This document shows, one piece after another, positions 1-7,056 of a stretch of DNA of 7,825 bases. The notes beneath the pieces were generated by a model that worked only from the letters and a program-made list of their open reading frames with translations, searched no databases and was not told where the DNA came from. Source of the stretch: Rikenellaceae bacterium (GTDB lineage Bacteria > Bacteroidota > Bacteroidia > Bacteroidales > UBA932); assembly GCA_003520315.1 (NCBI GenBank), contig DOVA01000151.1, positions 1 to 7,825 of the forward strand, given 5' to 3'. Position numbers and translations under genes: made by a program. Position 1 is the first letter of the stretch. Every line of letters starts with the position of its first letter.

Positions 1-1226
1 TGATTTTCTGAAAGGTTGATTATACGTGTTATTAATATCGTATACAGTATAATTACAAGAAAAGAACCGGCAAATCCCCACTCCTCTCCAATAGTGCAGA
101 AGATAAAATCAGTACTCTGTTCCGGCACGAAATTAAATTTTGTTTGAGTTCCCTGCAGAAATCCTTTACCAAACAGGCCTCCCGAGCCAATTGCAACTTT
201 TGATTGATGAACATTGTAACCTGATCCCTGCAGATCTTCAGTTATTCCGAGTAAATTTTCAATTCTTGCTCTCTGATGTTCCTGAAGTACCTTTTCAAAC
301 AAAAAGTCGACTGAAAAAATCAAAGCAATAGATACAATAAAAGCTCCAACAATATTTCGATGGTAATTGATTCTTGTTTTGACTGCCTTTACTATTTGCC
401 ATATAAAAGGTATGGAGATGAGGAGAAGCAGCCAATAGTAATCTGCCATCTGTATATGAGATGAAATTATTTTCAGCTTGCCGACATTAGGAACATAAAT
501 CATCAATGGCATAAAAAGCAACAAGAATATAATATGGGTTAAGATATTGTGAGTAAAAAGGCCTCTGGCAATGACTGTAGCAGAAAAAAGCAATATTATT
601 GCTTCGAATGGAGAGAATGCAAGTGTAATAACAAAGAGAACTATTGCCATAAATCCCAGCAGTAGATACCAGCCAGGTAACCCTTCACGGTACAACATGA
701 AAACAAAGGCTAAATACACCAAAGCAGACCCCGTCTCCTTTTCCAGAATAATCAACATCATCGGGACAGCTATGGTTAAAATAACTTTTATCTTTGACTT
801 TAAAGAATTGAGTCGAAAATGGTATTTTCCCATAAGGGATGAAAGGGCCAGAGCTGTTGCTATTTTTGAAAATTCTGCGGGTTGGAATCGGAAAGGTCCT
901 ATTGCCACCCACGATTTGGAACCATTGACATCTACACCAACGACAAGAACGCCAAGTAGTGCAATTATTCCAAGTGCGTAAAACAACCACGCTGCAACAC
1001 TGTAGAGCTTTGGGCTAATTACAAAAAGGATAAGTGCAGCAACGCCAATTGAAATGATTATCCATATGAACTGCATTCCGGATCTTTCATCCCAACTCAG
1101 AATTCCTTTAGATAATTCAGGATCATACACAGAAGAGAATATATTTAACCAACCAGTTAGAACCAGTAGCAGATAAATTATAATTAATTGCCAGTCAAGT
1201 TTTCTATATATACTTTCTCTTATCAT
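1..1226 (-). CDS. rodA: RodA, SEDS-family peptidoglycan glycosyltransferase (C-terminus beyond window)
   Basis: The frame is open from the ATG at 1226 to the window edge, giving 408 residues. RodA polymerises lipid II into glycan strands in the inner membrane, paired with PBP2 in the elongasome. Visible SEDS signatures are QPAEFSK (115-121), HQRARI (317-322), GSGYNVHQSKVAIGSGG (334-350), GTQ (359-361) and STDFIF (371-376). Asp373 aligns with the essential catalytic aspartate of the family. The protein is almost entirely hydrophobic helices. The stretch between the EKETG motif (162-166) and HQRAR is about 155 residues, against roughly 55 in E. coli RodA, so this is the long form that I associate with Bacteroidota. 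The usual QPDxG motif reads EKETG here. The start codon overlaps the mrdA stop as ATGA, with no Shine-Dalgarno sequence, which suggests translational coupling. By comparison with relatives, perhaps 70-80 residues are missing. Confidence 0.96.
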   Translation of the reverse strand, partial: MIRESIYRKLDWQLIIIYLLLVLTGWLNIFSSVYDPELSKGILSWDERSGMQFIWIIISIGVAALILFVISPKLYSVAAWLFYALGIIALLGVLVVGVDVNGSKSWVAIGPFRFQPAEFSKIATALALSSLMGKYHFRLNSLKSKIKVILTIAVPMMLIILEKETGSALVYLAFVFMLYREGLPGWYLLLGFMAIVLFVITLAFSPFEAIILLFSATVIARGLFTHNILTHIIFLLLFMPLMIYVPNVGKLKIISSHIQMADYYWLLLLISIPFIWQIVKAVKTRINYHRNIVGAFIVSIALIFSVDFLFEKVLQEHQRARIENLLGITEDLQGSGYNVHQSKVAIGSGGLFGKGFLQGTQTKFNFVPEQSTDFIFCTIGEEWGFAGSFLVIILYTILITRIINLSEN

Positions 1227-3058
1227 TTTATTGGGACATTCATCATCGTATTTCCGTTAAGGACGTAAGACTCCAGTTCTGCTCTTTCAACCTTTCTGTC
1301 AAGATACATTTCAACAAGGAGTGAAGCTATCGGCGCAGCCCAGGTTGCTCCAAAACCCGCATTTTCTATATAAGCTGCAACGGCTATTTTTGGATTGTTC
1401 ATTGGTGCGAAGCAGATAAACACCGAATGATCTTTACCATGAGGATTTTGAGCTGTTCCTGTTTTTCCGCAAATGTCCAATCCCTTAACAGCTACTCTTG
1501 TGGCAGTTCCTCCTGATCCTGGAGGAGCATTTACGGCAAGATACATTCCATATATTATTTTTTCAAAATTTGAAGTATCTACTTTGGTATAATGTCTCTT
1601 GGAATAATCTGTGTTAATAACTGTATCTTCAGCGCCTTTAATGATGTGGGGTGTATAATAATATCCTCTATTTGCTATAGTTGCAGCCAGATTGGCAAGA
1701 TGAAGCGGTGTAGTTCCAATTTCTCCTTGTCCGATAGCAAGTGAAATAATTGATAGAGACTTCCACTTTCCCTTGCCGTGAATTCTGTCATAAACCTTGA
1801 CAGAAGGAAGTACTCCGGCTAGTTCGTTTGGAAAGTCAGAACCAAGTTTGTGACCAAATCCGAAACTTTCAACCATATCTCTCCAGTGGGAGAAAGCAGA
1901 GGTTACATCAGGATATGCTGGATTATCTATAATATTTCTAAAAGCATAGCAAAAATAAGAGTTACAGGACATCATAATAGCATGAGTAAGGTCAAGTGGG
2001 GAAGGGTGTGCGTGACAGCCAACTCCCCTTCCGATGTGAAAGCCCATACTGCATGGATATTTTACAATAGTATCTATCACATTATCCTGGAGTGCGATAA
2101 GGCCATTTACCAGTTTGAAGACAGAACCAGGAGGATAAGGTGCCATGATGGCTCTGTTAAACATCGGTTTTAATGGATCGTTTACTATTTCACTATAAAA
2201 TTTGCTAATTGAAGCAAGTTTTTCAGTACTGATGCCCGGGCTTGATATGAGAGCCAGAATTTCGCCCGATGAAGGTTCGATGGCTACAAGGCTGCCAACT
2301 TTGTTGGTCATAAGTTTTTCTCCATAACTCTGAAGTTCGGCGTCAATTGAAGATATAATATTTTTCCCAGGAATGGCATCAACATCATACTCACCATTGG
2401 CAAAGCTGGACTTAACCTTATTGTGAACGTCTCTCAAAAAAATGTTATATCCCTTTTTACCTCTGAGTACCTCTTCATAAGACTGTTCAATCCCGGTTCT
2501 CCCCACATAATCTCCACTCTTGTACTCGGGATGTTTACGGATATAGGCAGTGTCAACTTCTGTGATATATCCCAAAAGATTACCGCCTGCATTATAAGGA
2601 TATGTCCTTAATGTTCTTGATACGGCGCTGAAGCCCGGGAATTTGTATGACTGTTCAAGAAAAACAGCATATTGTCTGTTAGAGACTCGCTTAACAAAAG
2701 GAAGAGTCTGAAACCCAATTTTTCTTCGATTCTGCCGATATTCTTTAAATGTCTTTCGTATATCTTCAACATTTAAATCAAATATACGGCACAAGGCAAC
2801 TGTGTCAAAATTCACTGCTTCATAAGGTGTTACCATTATGTCATATGCAGTTTCGTTACCAACAAGGATCTTTCCGTTCCTGTCGAGAATAAGTCCCCGG
2901 GCAGGATAGCGAACCTCATATCTGAAAGCATTGTTACTGGCTGTAATTTTATACTCTTTATCAATTATCTGGAGATTAAACAGCCTGATAATTAGTATTA
3001 CAGCAATTGTTATGACTGTAAGTGTGAGAATATTGCTCTTTTTAAGTTCCATTGCCAT
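1223..3058 (-). CDS. mrdA: Penicillin-binding protein 2 (class B transpeptidase, elongasome)
   Basis: The 611-residue class B PBP crosslinks lateral-wall peptidoglycan and works with RodA. It has a short cytoplasmic N-terminus, one membrane anchor at about residues 10-32, a pedestal or dimerisation region (about 45-220, with YPARGLILDRNG at 51-62 and the GRTGIEQSYE motif at 186-195), then the transpeptidase domain. The three active-site motifs are intact: SVFK with nucleophile Ser312, SCN at 364-366 and KTGT at 532-535. GQGEIGTTPL (443-452) is also typical. Cys336, Cys348, His349, His351 and Cys365 cluster in sequence around the active site and may bind metal. The start at 3058 is fixed by a GGAGG seven bases upstream, while a second Met at residue 3 is spaced less well. 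It follows mreD after 14 bases and its stop overlaps the rodA start. Confidence 0.97.
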   Translation of the reverse strand: MAMELKKSNILTLTVITIAVILIIRLFNLQIIDKEYKITASNNAFRYEVRYPARGLILDRNGKILVGNETAYDIMVTPYEAVNFDTVALCRIFDLNVEDIRKTFKEYRQNRRKIGFQTLPFVKRVSNRQYAVFLEQSYKFPGFSAVSRTLRTYPYNAGGNLLGYITEVDTAYIRKHPEYKSGDYVGRTGIEQSYEEVLRGKKGYNIFLRDVHNKVKSSFANGEYDVDAIPGKNIISSIDAELQSYGEKLMTNKVGSLVAIEPSSGEILALISSPGISTEKLASISKFYSEIVNDPLKPMFNRAIMAPYPPGSVFKLVNGLIALQDNVIDTIVKYPCSMGFHIGRGVGCHAHPSPLDLTHAIMMSCNSYFCYAFRNIIDNPAYPDVTSAFSHWRDMVESFGFGHKLGSDFPNELAGVLPSVKVYDRIHGKGKWKSLSIISLAIGQGEIGTTPLHLANLAATIANRGYYYTPHIIKGAEDTVINTDYSKRHYTKVDTSNFEKIIYGMYLAVNAPPGSGGTATRVAVKGLDICGKTGTAQNPHGKDHSVFICFAPMNNPKIAVAAYIENAGFGATWAAPIASLLVEMYLDRKVERAELESYVLNGNTMMNVPIK

Positions 3059-3065
3059 AGAAAAT

Positions 3066-3070
3066 CCTCC
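3066..3070 (-). promoter_or_regulatory. Strong Shine-Dalgarno sequence for mrdA
   Basis: The minus strand reads GGAGG, followed by seven bases (ATTTTCT) and then the mrdA ATG at 3058. It lies inside the 14-base gap after the mreD stop. It decides between the two nearby in-frame ATGs in favour of the first. The other genes here lack so clear a site, as is common in Bacteroidota. Confidence 0.75.
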
Positions 3071-3072
3071 AC

Positions 3073-3591
3073 TCAGCGCCAGTTTTTGTAGAAAATACCA
3101 AATTCAATCAAAATTGCCAGCAATAGATTAAGTGCAAGACTTAAAAACAACCTTATTAAAGAATATTTGTCCAGGTGGACTGAGAAATTTTCGAGTAATA
3201 TTATTGCGGTATGATGTAGCAATATGCCAATGAAAACATAGAAACAAAACTTACTGAAACCGAGTTCATTCATTCCCGGCCGGATAGGCCATTCATGCAA
3301 ACTTTTTCTGAGAACGATACTGATGAGATAGGGTTGAACAAAGGCTATCATAGTTGCAGCAGCTGCATTGATTCCCAGGATATCTCCGGTGAAGTAGTCA
3401 ATAATTAATCCCATAATAAAAGCTGAAATCAGGGAGATTACGGGATTGATATTATTTGGTCTTGTAAGCAGATAGAGAGGGTAAATAGATATGAAAATCA
3501 TTGGACCAAAGTCGGTGAAATTGCTCAATAAAATTTGTGCAATCAGAAAACTGAAAAACAGTATTATATCGGTACCTAAGCTACTCTTCAT
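3073..3591 (-). CDS. mreD: MreD, elongasome membrane protein
   Basis: This 172-residue, strongly hydrophobic protein fits MreD in size and position. MreD is an integral inner-membrane subunit of the Rod complex that binds MreC. About six hydrophobic segments can be seen, near residues 8-23, 29-43, 51-67, 73-95, 112-133 and 143-167. The segment GLIIDYFTGDILGINAAA (61-78), with acidic residues inside a membrane helix followed by a Gly-rich turn, resembles the conserved MreD core. The start codon lies within the end of mreC, an 11-base overlap, and is preceded only by a weak CAGG. The call rests on topology, the core motif and the order mreB-mreC-mreD-mrdA, because MreD sequences diverge widely. 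Confidence 0.92.
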   Translation of the reverse strand: MKSSLGTDIILFFSFLIAQILLSNFTDFGPMIFISIYPLYLLTRPNNINPVISLISAFIMGLIIDYFTGDILGINAAAATMIAFVQPYLISIVLRKSLHEWPIRPGMNELGFSKFCFYVFIGILLHHTAIILLENFSVHLDKYSLIRLFLSLALNLLLAILIEFGIFYKNWR

Positions 3592-4417
3592 TGCCTGCTG
3601 TAATTAAACTGTCAATTTCATGTCTGTCTTTGCATACAACTATATCTACATATTTCAGAGTTTTGAAGTCCTGAAAAAATTTCACTCTTATTTCATGATG
3701 TGTTCCGAATACTATCCTGGAACCTACAATTTTACCAAGAGGTATGTCAGGTGGGAAAATAGCAGAAAATCCGCTTGTAACTACACTGTCTCCTATTCTA
3801 AATTTAATGTGTTGAGGTATCTCGGTCAATACTGCATGGGAGACGCTTACTCCATTCCACATTAGTGGTCCGAAAGCGTCAGATCCTTTAATTCTTGCGC
3901 TCACGCTCTGCTTGATGTTGAGAAGTGAGATGACGTGAGAATAATTCTCACTTACAGCATTTACCACACCAACAACCCCATTGGCCGATATAACACCCAT
4001 GTCTGCCTTAACTCCAGCTTTTCTACCCTTGTTAAGAATTAGATAATTATGACTTTTGTTTGTACTGTTACTGATAACCCTGGCCGGAATATATAAAAAA
4101 AGGGAACTGTCCGGAAGTCTGGCTGCAATACTGTCTCTAATACTGAGTGTGTCGAGAAGTGATTGATATTTGGCGAGTGAATTTCTAAGATATGAGTTTT
4201 CTATGGCCAGAGCCTCATTGCTTTTGTTAAGTGTCAGATAGTAACGTATGTCTGAATTTATATCAAGAAATTTATCTTCGACTTCAGTATAAATCTTATT
4301 GAGTTTTGCCCTCTGAAAAAATGAATTTTTAGACATTATCCACATAGCTCCACCCTCAAGAACTATGAAGGCGAGAATTGAAATCAGTACCGGTCTGGCA
4401 GAGGTTTTCCTCGACAT
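3581..4417 (-). CDS. mreC: MreC, periplasmic scaffold of the elongasome
   Basis: The 278-residue protein has classic MreC architecture. It has a short basic N-terminus, one membrane anchor at about residues 9-29, a periplasmic coiled-coil region at about 38-90, and a beta-rich C-terminal domain from about 108. Family features include the PARVISNS strand (111-118), NKGRKAGVKADMGV (129-142), the NGVVGVV strand (146-152), and SVVTSGFSAIFPPDIPLGKI (211-230). MreC is thought to bind and activate PBP2-RodA on the periplasmic side and to link them to MreD and MreB. The start is six bases after the mreB stop, with a weak GAGA upstream. The last 11 bases overlap the mreD start, so the two are probably translationally coupled. 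Confidence 0.96.
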   Translation of the reverse strand: MSRKTSARPVLISILAFIVLEGGAMWIMSKNSFFQRAKLNKIYTEVEDKFLDINSDIRYYLTLNKSNEALAIENSYLRNSLAKYQSLLDTLSIRDSIAARLPDSSLFLYIPARVISNSTNKSHNYLILNKGRKAGVKADMGVISANGVVGVVNAVSENYSHVISLLNIKQSVSARIKGSDAFGPLMWNGVSVSHAVLTEIPQHIKFRIGDSVVTSGFSAIFPPDIPLGKIVGSRIVFGTHHEIRVKFFQDFKTLKYVDIVVCKDRHEIDSLITAGNEE

Positions 4418-4423
4418 TTATAT

Positions 4424-5443
4424 CTATCTCATTAGGAATGGGTATCTATCAGTATTTTTAAGAGCAATACTTGTTCCTCTTGCTACTGCATGCAAAGGGT
4501 CTTCTGAAACGTGGAAAGGTATATTTATCTTTTCATAGAGCCTTTTGTCCAAGCCTCTCAGCAATGCTCCTCCTCCTGTGAGAAAAATACCTCTTTGAAC
4601 GATGTCGGCATAAAGTTCAGGAGGTGTCTGTTCAAGAACAGAGATAACTGCAGACTCTATCTTGGCAATAGATTTATCAAGGCAGTGGGCAATCTCCTGA
4701 CTTGTAACATTAACCTCAACCGGATGAGCTGTCATAAGATTAGGACCTCTCACCACGTATGGCTCAGGATATTCGTCCAGCTCTGAGAGTGCAGCACCGA
4801 CCTTTATCTTTATATCTTCTGCGGTTAGTTCTCCTATCTTAATGCTGTGCTGCTGGCGCATATACTGCTGTATTTCTCCAGTGAAGCCATCCCCGGCTAC
4901 CCTGATGCTGTAATTGACGACAATACCTCCCAGAGAAATAACTGCGATCTCTGTGGTACCTCCTCCTATGTCTACTACCATATTGCCAGTAGGGGCTTCA
5001 ACATCAAGCCCTATTCCTACTGCTGCTGCCATTGGTTCGTATATCAAATAGACGTCGCGGCCACCAGCGTGTTCTGATGAATCCCGCACGGCTCTTATTT
5101 CAACTTCTGTGCTTCCTGATGGAATGCTGACTACCATTCTGAGACTCGGTGTAAAGAGAGAGTGTTTGTAGTTAATCATTTTTACGAATCCTCGTATCAT
5201 CATTTCGCAAGCATTAAAGTCTGCAATAACTCCATCACGGAGAGGCCTTATTGTCTTGATATTTGCATGTGTCTTGCCGTGCATCATCCTTGCTTTTTGA
5301 CCAAAAGCTATAGGTTTACCGGTATTTTGATCAATAGCCACAATTGAAGGTTCGTCTACTACAATTTTATCATTGATCATTATTACAGTGTTTGCCGTGC
5401 CCAGATCAATTGCAAGATCCTGTGTTAAAAAAGAAAATGCCAT
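4424..5443 (-). CDS. mreB: MreB, actin-like rod-shape-determining protein
   Basis: The 339-residue protein is a bacterial actin whose membrane-bound filaments orient lateral-wall synthesis. Nucleotide-binding signatures are complete: phosphate-1 loop DLGTANT (13-19), phosphate-2 loop DIGGGTTE (158-165), and adenosine motif LTGGGALLRGL (288-298). The IYEPMAAAVG segment (134-143) carries the conserved acidic residue at Glu136, where many proteobacterial MreBs have EEP. The short N-terminus (FSFLTQ) and the LFTPSL loop (96-101) are hydrophobic and are candidates for membrane contact. Length is close to the 347 residues of E. coli MreB. No Shine-Dalgarno sequence is seen and the leader is A-rich. 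The gene begins 18 bases after the purH stop and is followed by mreC after six bases, so it probably has no promoter of its own, although a weak one inside purH cannot be excluded. Confidence 0.98.
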   Translation of the reverse strand: MAFSFLTQDLAIDLGTANTVIMINDKIVVDEPSIVAIDQNTGKPIAFGQKARMMHGKTHANIKTIRPLRDGVIADFNACEMMIRGFVKMINYKHSLFTPSLRMVVSIPSGSTEVEIRAVRDSSEHAGGRDVYLIYEPMAAAVGIGLDVEAPTGNMVVDIGGGTTEIAVISLGGIVVNYSIRVAGDGFTGEIQQYMRQQHSIKIGELTAEDIKIKVGAALSELDEYPEPYVVRGPNLMTAHPVEVNVTSQEIAHCLDKSIAKIESAVISVLEQTPPELYADIVQRGIFLTGGGALLRGLDKRLYEKINIPFHVSEDPLHAVARGTSIALKNTDRYPFLMR

Positions 5444-5461
5444 ATTTAGATTTACTTGTTA

Positions 5462-6985
5462 TCAGTGTTTAAAATGTCTTATACCAGTTATTACCATTGA
5501 GATATTATTTTCATCACAATATACAACACTATCATTGTCCCGGATAGATCCCCCGGGGTGAATGACAGATTTAATCCCTGCTTTGTGTGCTATCTCAACG
5601 CAGTCAGAAAATGGGAAGAATGCATCTGAGGCCATAACGGCTCCTTCGGTGGAAAATCCAAAACTGTGGGCTTTGTCTATTGCCTGTTTCAGGGCATCTA
5701 CTCTCGAAGTTTGTCCAACCCCGCTTGCAAGAAGAGTTTTATCTTTCGCAAGCACAATAGCATTTGATTTGGAATGTTTTACAATTTTATTGGCAAATAT
5801 CAGATCTTCAATTTCGCTTTCTAATGGTGCCTTAGCAGTGACACATTTTAGAGACTCTCTTGTCTCTAATGTGGTATCTCTTTCCTGAACCAAAACGCCT
5901 TCGAGCATAGATCTGAATTTATAGTCACTCCTGAGATCGCCTCTGTTCACCAGTATGATTCTGTTCTTCTTGCTTTTAAGAATGTTAAGTGCCTCTTCTT
6001 CATATTCGGGGGCTATCACAACTTCACAAAACAGAGTATTCATCTCTTTTGCTGTGTCAGCATCAATAATACGGTTGGTGATTATAATACCACCATAAGC
6101 TGAGACAGGATCACAAGCAAGTGCTGCACTCCACGCATCTTTCAATGTTTCTCTTGAGGCACATCCGCAGGCATTATTATGTTTAAGAATTGCTACTGTT
6201 GTGTCTGTAAAGTCAGAGATAAGTTCAATTGCCGCCTCAACATCGAGCAGATTGTTATAAGAGATTTCTTTGCCGTGAAGCTGTTCGGGCAAATTTTCCT
6301 CACTGCCGTAAAAACTGGCAGACTGATGTGGGTTCTCTCCATAACGAAGAGGCCTTGAGGTCAAGATACTTTTCTTGAAAACTTGTATTTTTTCTTCTCT
6401 ATTGAAGTATGTAAATATTGCAGTATCGTAGTGTGAGGATATGTTAAAAGCTTCTGTGGCAAAATAATGGCGCTCTTCCAAAGAGGTCTCTGCACCACGC
6501 TCGTCGAGAATTGTCAAAAATTTGTCGTACAGCCCCTTACAAGGGATTACAACTACGTCTTTATAATTTTTGGCAGCTGCTCTGATTAGGGATATACCTC
6601 CAATATCTATTTTCTCGATAATCTCTTCATGGGAAACACCTGAAGCTACACTTTGCTCAAACGGATAAAGATCTACAATTACAAGATCTATTTGAGGTAT
6701 TTTGTATTCATCAAAGTTTTTCAAATCCGAATCTATTTCACGGCGTCCGAGAATACCACCAAAAATCTTGGGATGAAGAGTTTTGACTCTTCCTCCGAGA
6801 ATGGATGGATATGTAGTGATCTCTTCTACTGAAGTCACCGGAATGGAAAGACTTTTTAAATAATCGTAAGTACCTCCTGTTGAAATTATTTCAACACCTG
6901 CCCCGTGTAGTTTCCAGGCAATAGTGTCAATCCCATCTTTATGATATACCGAGATGAGAGCTTTTTTTATTATCTTCTTGTCCAT
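5462..6985 (-). CDS. purH: PurH, bifunctional AICAR transformylase / IMP cyclohydrolase
   Basis: PurH catalyses the last two steps of de novo purine synthesis. It formylates AICAR from 10-formyl-THF and closes the ring to IMP, in the cytosol. From the ATG at 6985 it has 507 residues. The N-terminal cyclohydrolase domain (about 1-145, MGS-like fold) shows STGGT (35-39) and SILGGRVKTLHPKIFGGIL (61-79). The C-terminal transformylase domain shows LRYGENPHQ (213-221), LKHNNACG (267-274) with the catalytic Lys268-His269 pair, and SDAFFPF (453-459), and it ends in RHFKH. An in-frame ATG at 7021 would add 12 residues (MPFLVVLQSSSH) that do not look like family sequence and would start upstream of the likely promoter element, so 6985 is preferred. 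It is the first gene of the minus-strand run and lies 18 bases from mreB. No purine riboswitch fits in the short leader. Confidence 0.97.
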   Translation of the reverse strand: MDKKIIKKALISVYHKDGIDTIAWKLHGAGVEIISTGGTYDYLKSLSIPVTSVEEITTYPSILGGRVKTLHPKIFGGILGRREIDSDLKNFDEYKIPQIDLVIVDLYPFEQSVASGVSHEEIIEKIDIGGISLIRAAAKNYKDVVVIPCKGLYDKFLTILDERGAETSLEERHYFATEAFNISSHYDTAIFTYFNREEKIQVFKKSILTSRPLRYGENPHQSASFYGSEENLPEQLHGKEISYNNLLDVEAAIELISDFTDTTVAILKHNNACGCASRETLKDAWSAALACDPVSAYGGIIITNRIIDADTAKEMNTLFCEVVIAPEYEEEALNILKSKKNRIILVNRGDLRSDYKFRSMLEGVLVQERDTTLETRESLKCVTAKAPLESEIEDLIFANKIVKHSKSNAIVLAKDKTLLASGVGQTSRVDALKQAIDKAHSFGFSTEGAVMASDAFFPFSDCVEIAHKAGIKSVIHPGGSIRDNDSVVYCDENNISMVITGIRHFKH

Positions 6986-7000
6986 ATGTGATGATGATTG

Positions 7001-7008
7001 CAAAACTA
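7001..7008 (-). promoter_or_regulatory. Candidate -7 promoter element for the purH-mre-mrdA-rodA operon
   Basis: The minus strand reads TAGTTTTG, an exact match to the Bacteroides -7 consensus TAnnTTTG. It would place transcription start around 6994-6996, giving a leader of about ten bases before the purH ATG at 6985. A degenerate -33 candidate (TTTA at 7030-7033, 21 bases upstream) is only a three-of-four match. The motif is short and the region AT-rich, so chance is possible. Confidence 0.45.
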
Positions 7009-7029
7009 CTAAAAAAGGCAATTAATATA

Positions 7030-7037
7030 TAAATTTG
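7030..7037 (+). promoter_or_regulatory. Candidate -7 promoter element for ispD
   Basis: The plus strand reads TAAATTTG, an exact match to TAnnTTTG. Transcription would begin near 7042-7045 and leave a leader of about 12-15 bases rich in A. I see no good TTTG at the expected -33 distance. It lies back to back with the opposed element at 7001-7008 in the 71-base gap between purH and ispD. Confidence 0.45.
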
Positions 7038-7056
7038 TCTCTATAAAATTAAAAAA

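Noticed and set aside
571..990. Overlapping ORFs of 136 codons (plus) and 101 codons (minus)
   Set aside because: Both lie within rodA in other frames, have no family resemblance, and the rodA frame carries conserved SEDS motifs through this region.
1850..2611. Plus-strand ORFs of 107 and 62 codons opposite mrdA
   Set aside because: They are antisense to well-conserved PBP2 active-site and pedestal sequence, and their translations are low-quality shadow sequence with no recognisable domain.
4511..5561. Several plus-strand ORFs of 61-91 codons opposite mreB
   Set aside because: They are shadows of the strongly conserved MreB frame, and none has a plausible leader or a recognisable product.
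5562..5888. Plus-strand ORF of 108 codons opposite the purH 3' part
   Set aside because: It is antisense to conserved AICAR transformylase sequence. Its composition reflects purH codons read backwards.
6986..7056. Possible purine riboswitch or other structured leader before purH
   Set aside because: Only 71 bases separate the two divergent genes and the expected leader is about ten bases, too short for a purine aptamer, and no conserved core or paired stems were seen.
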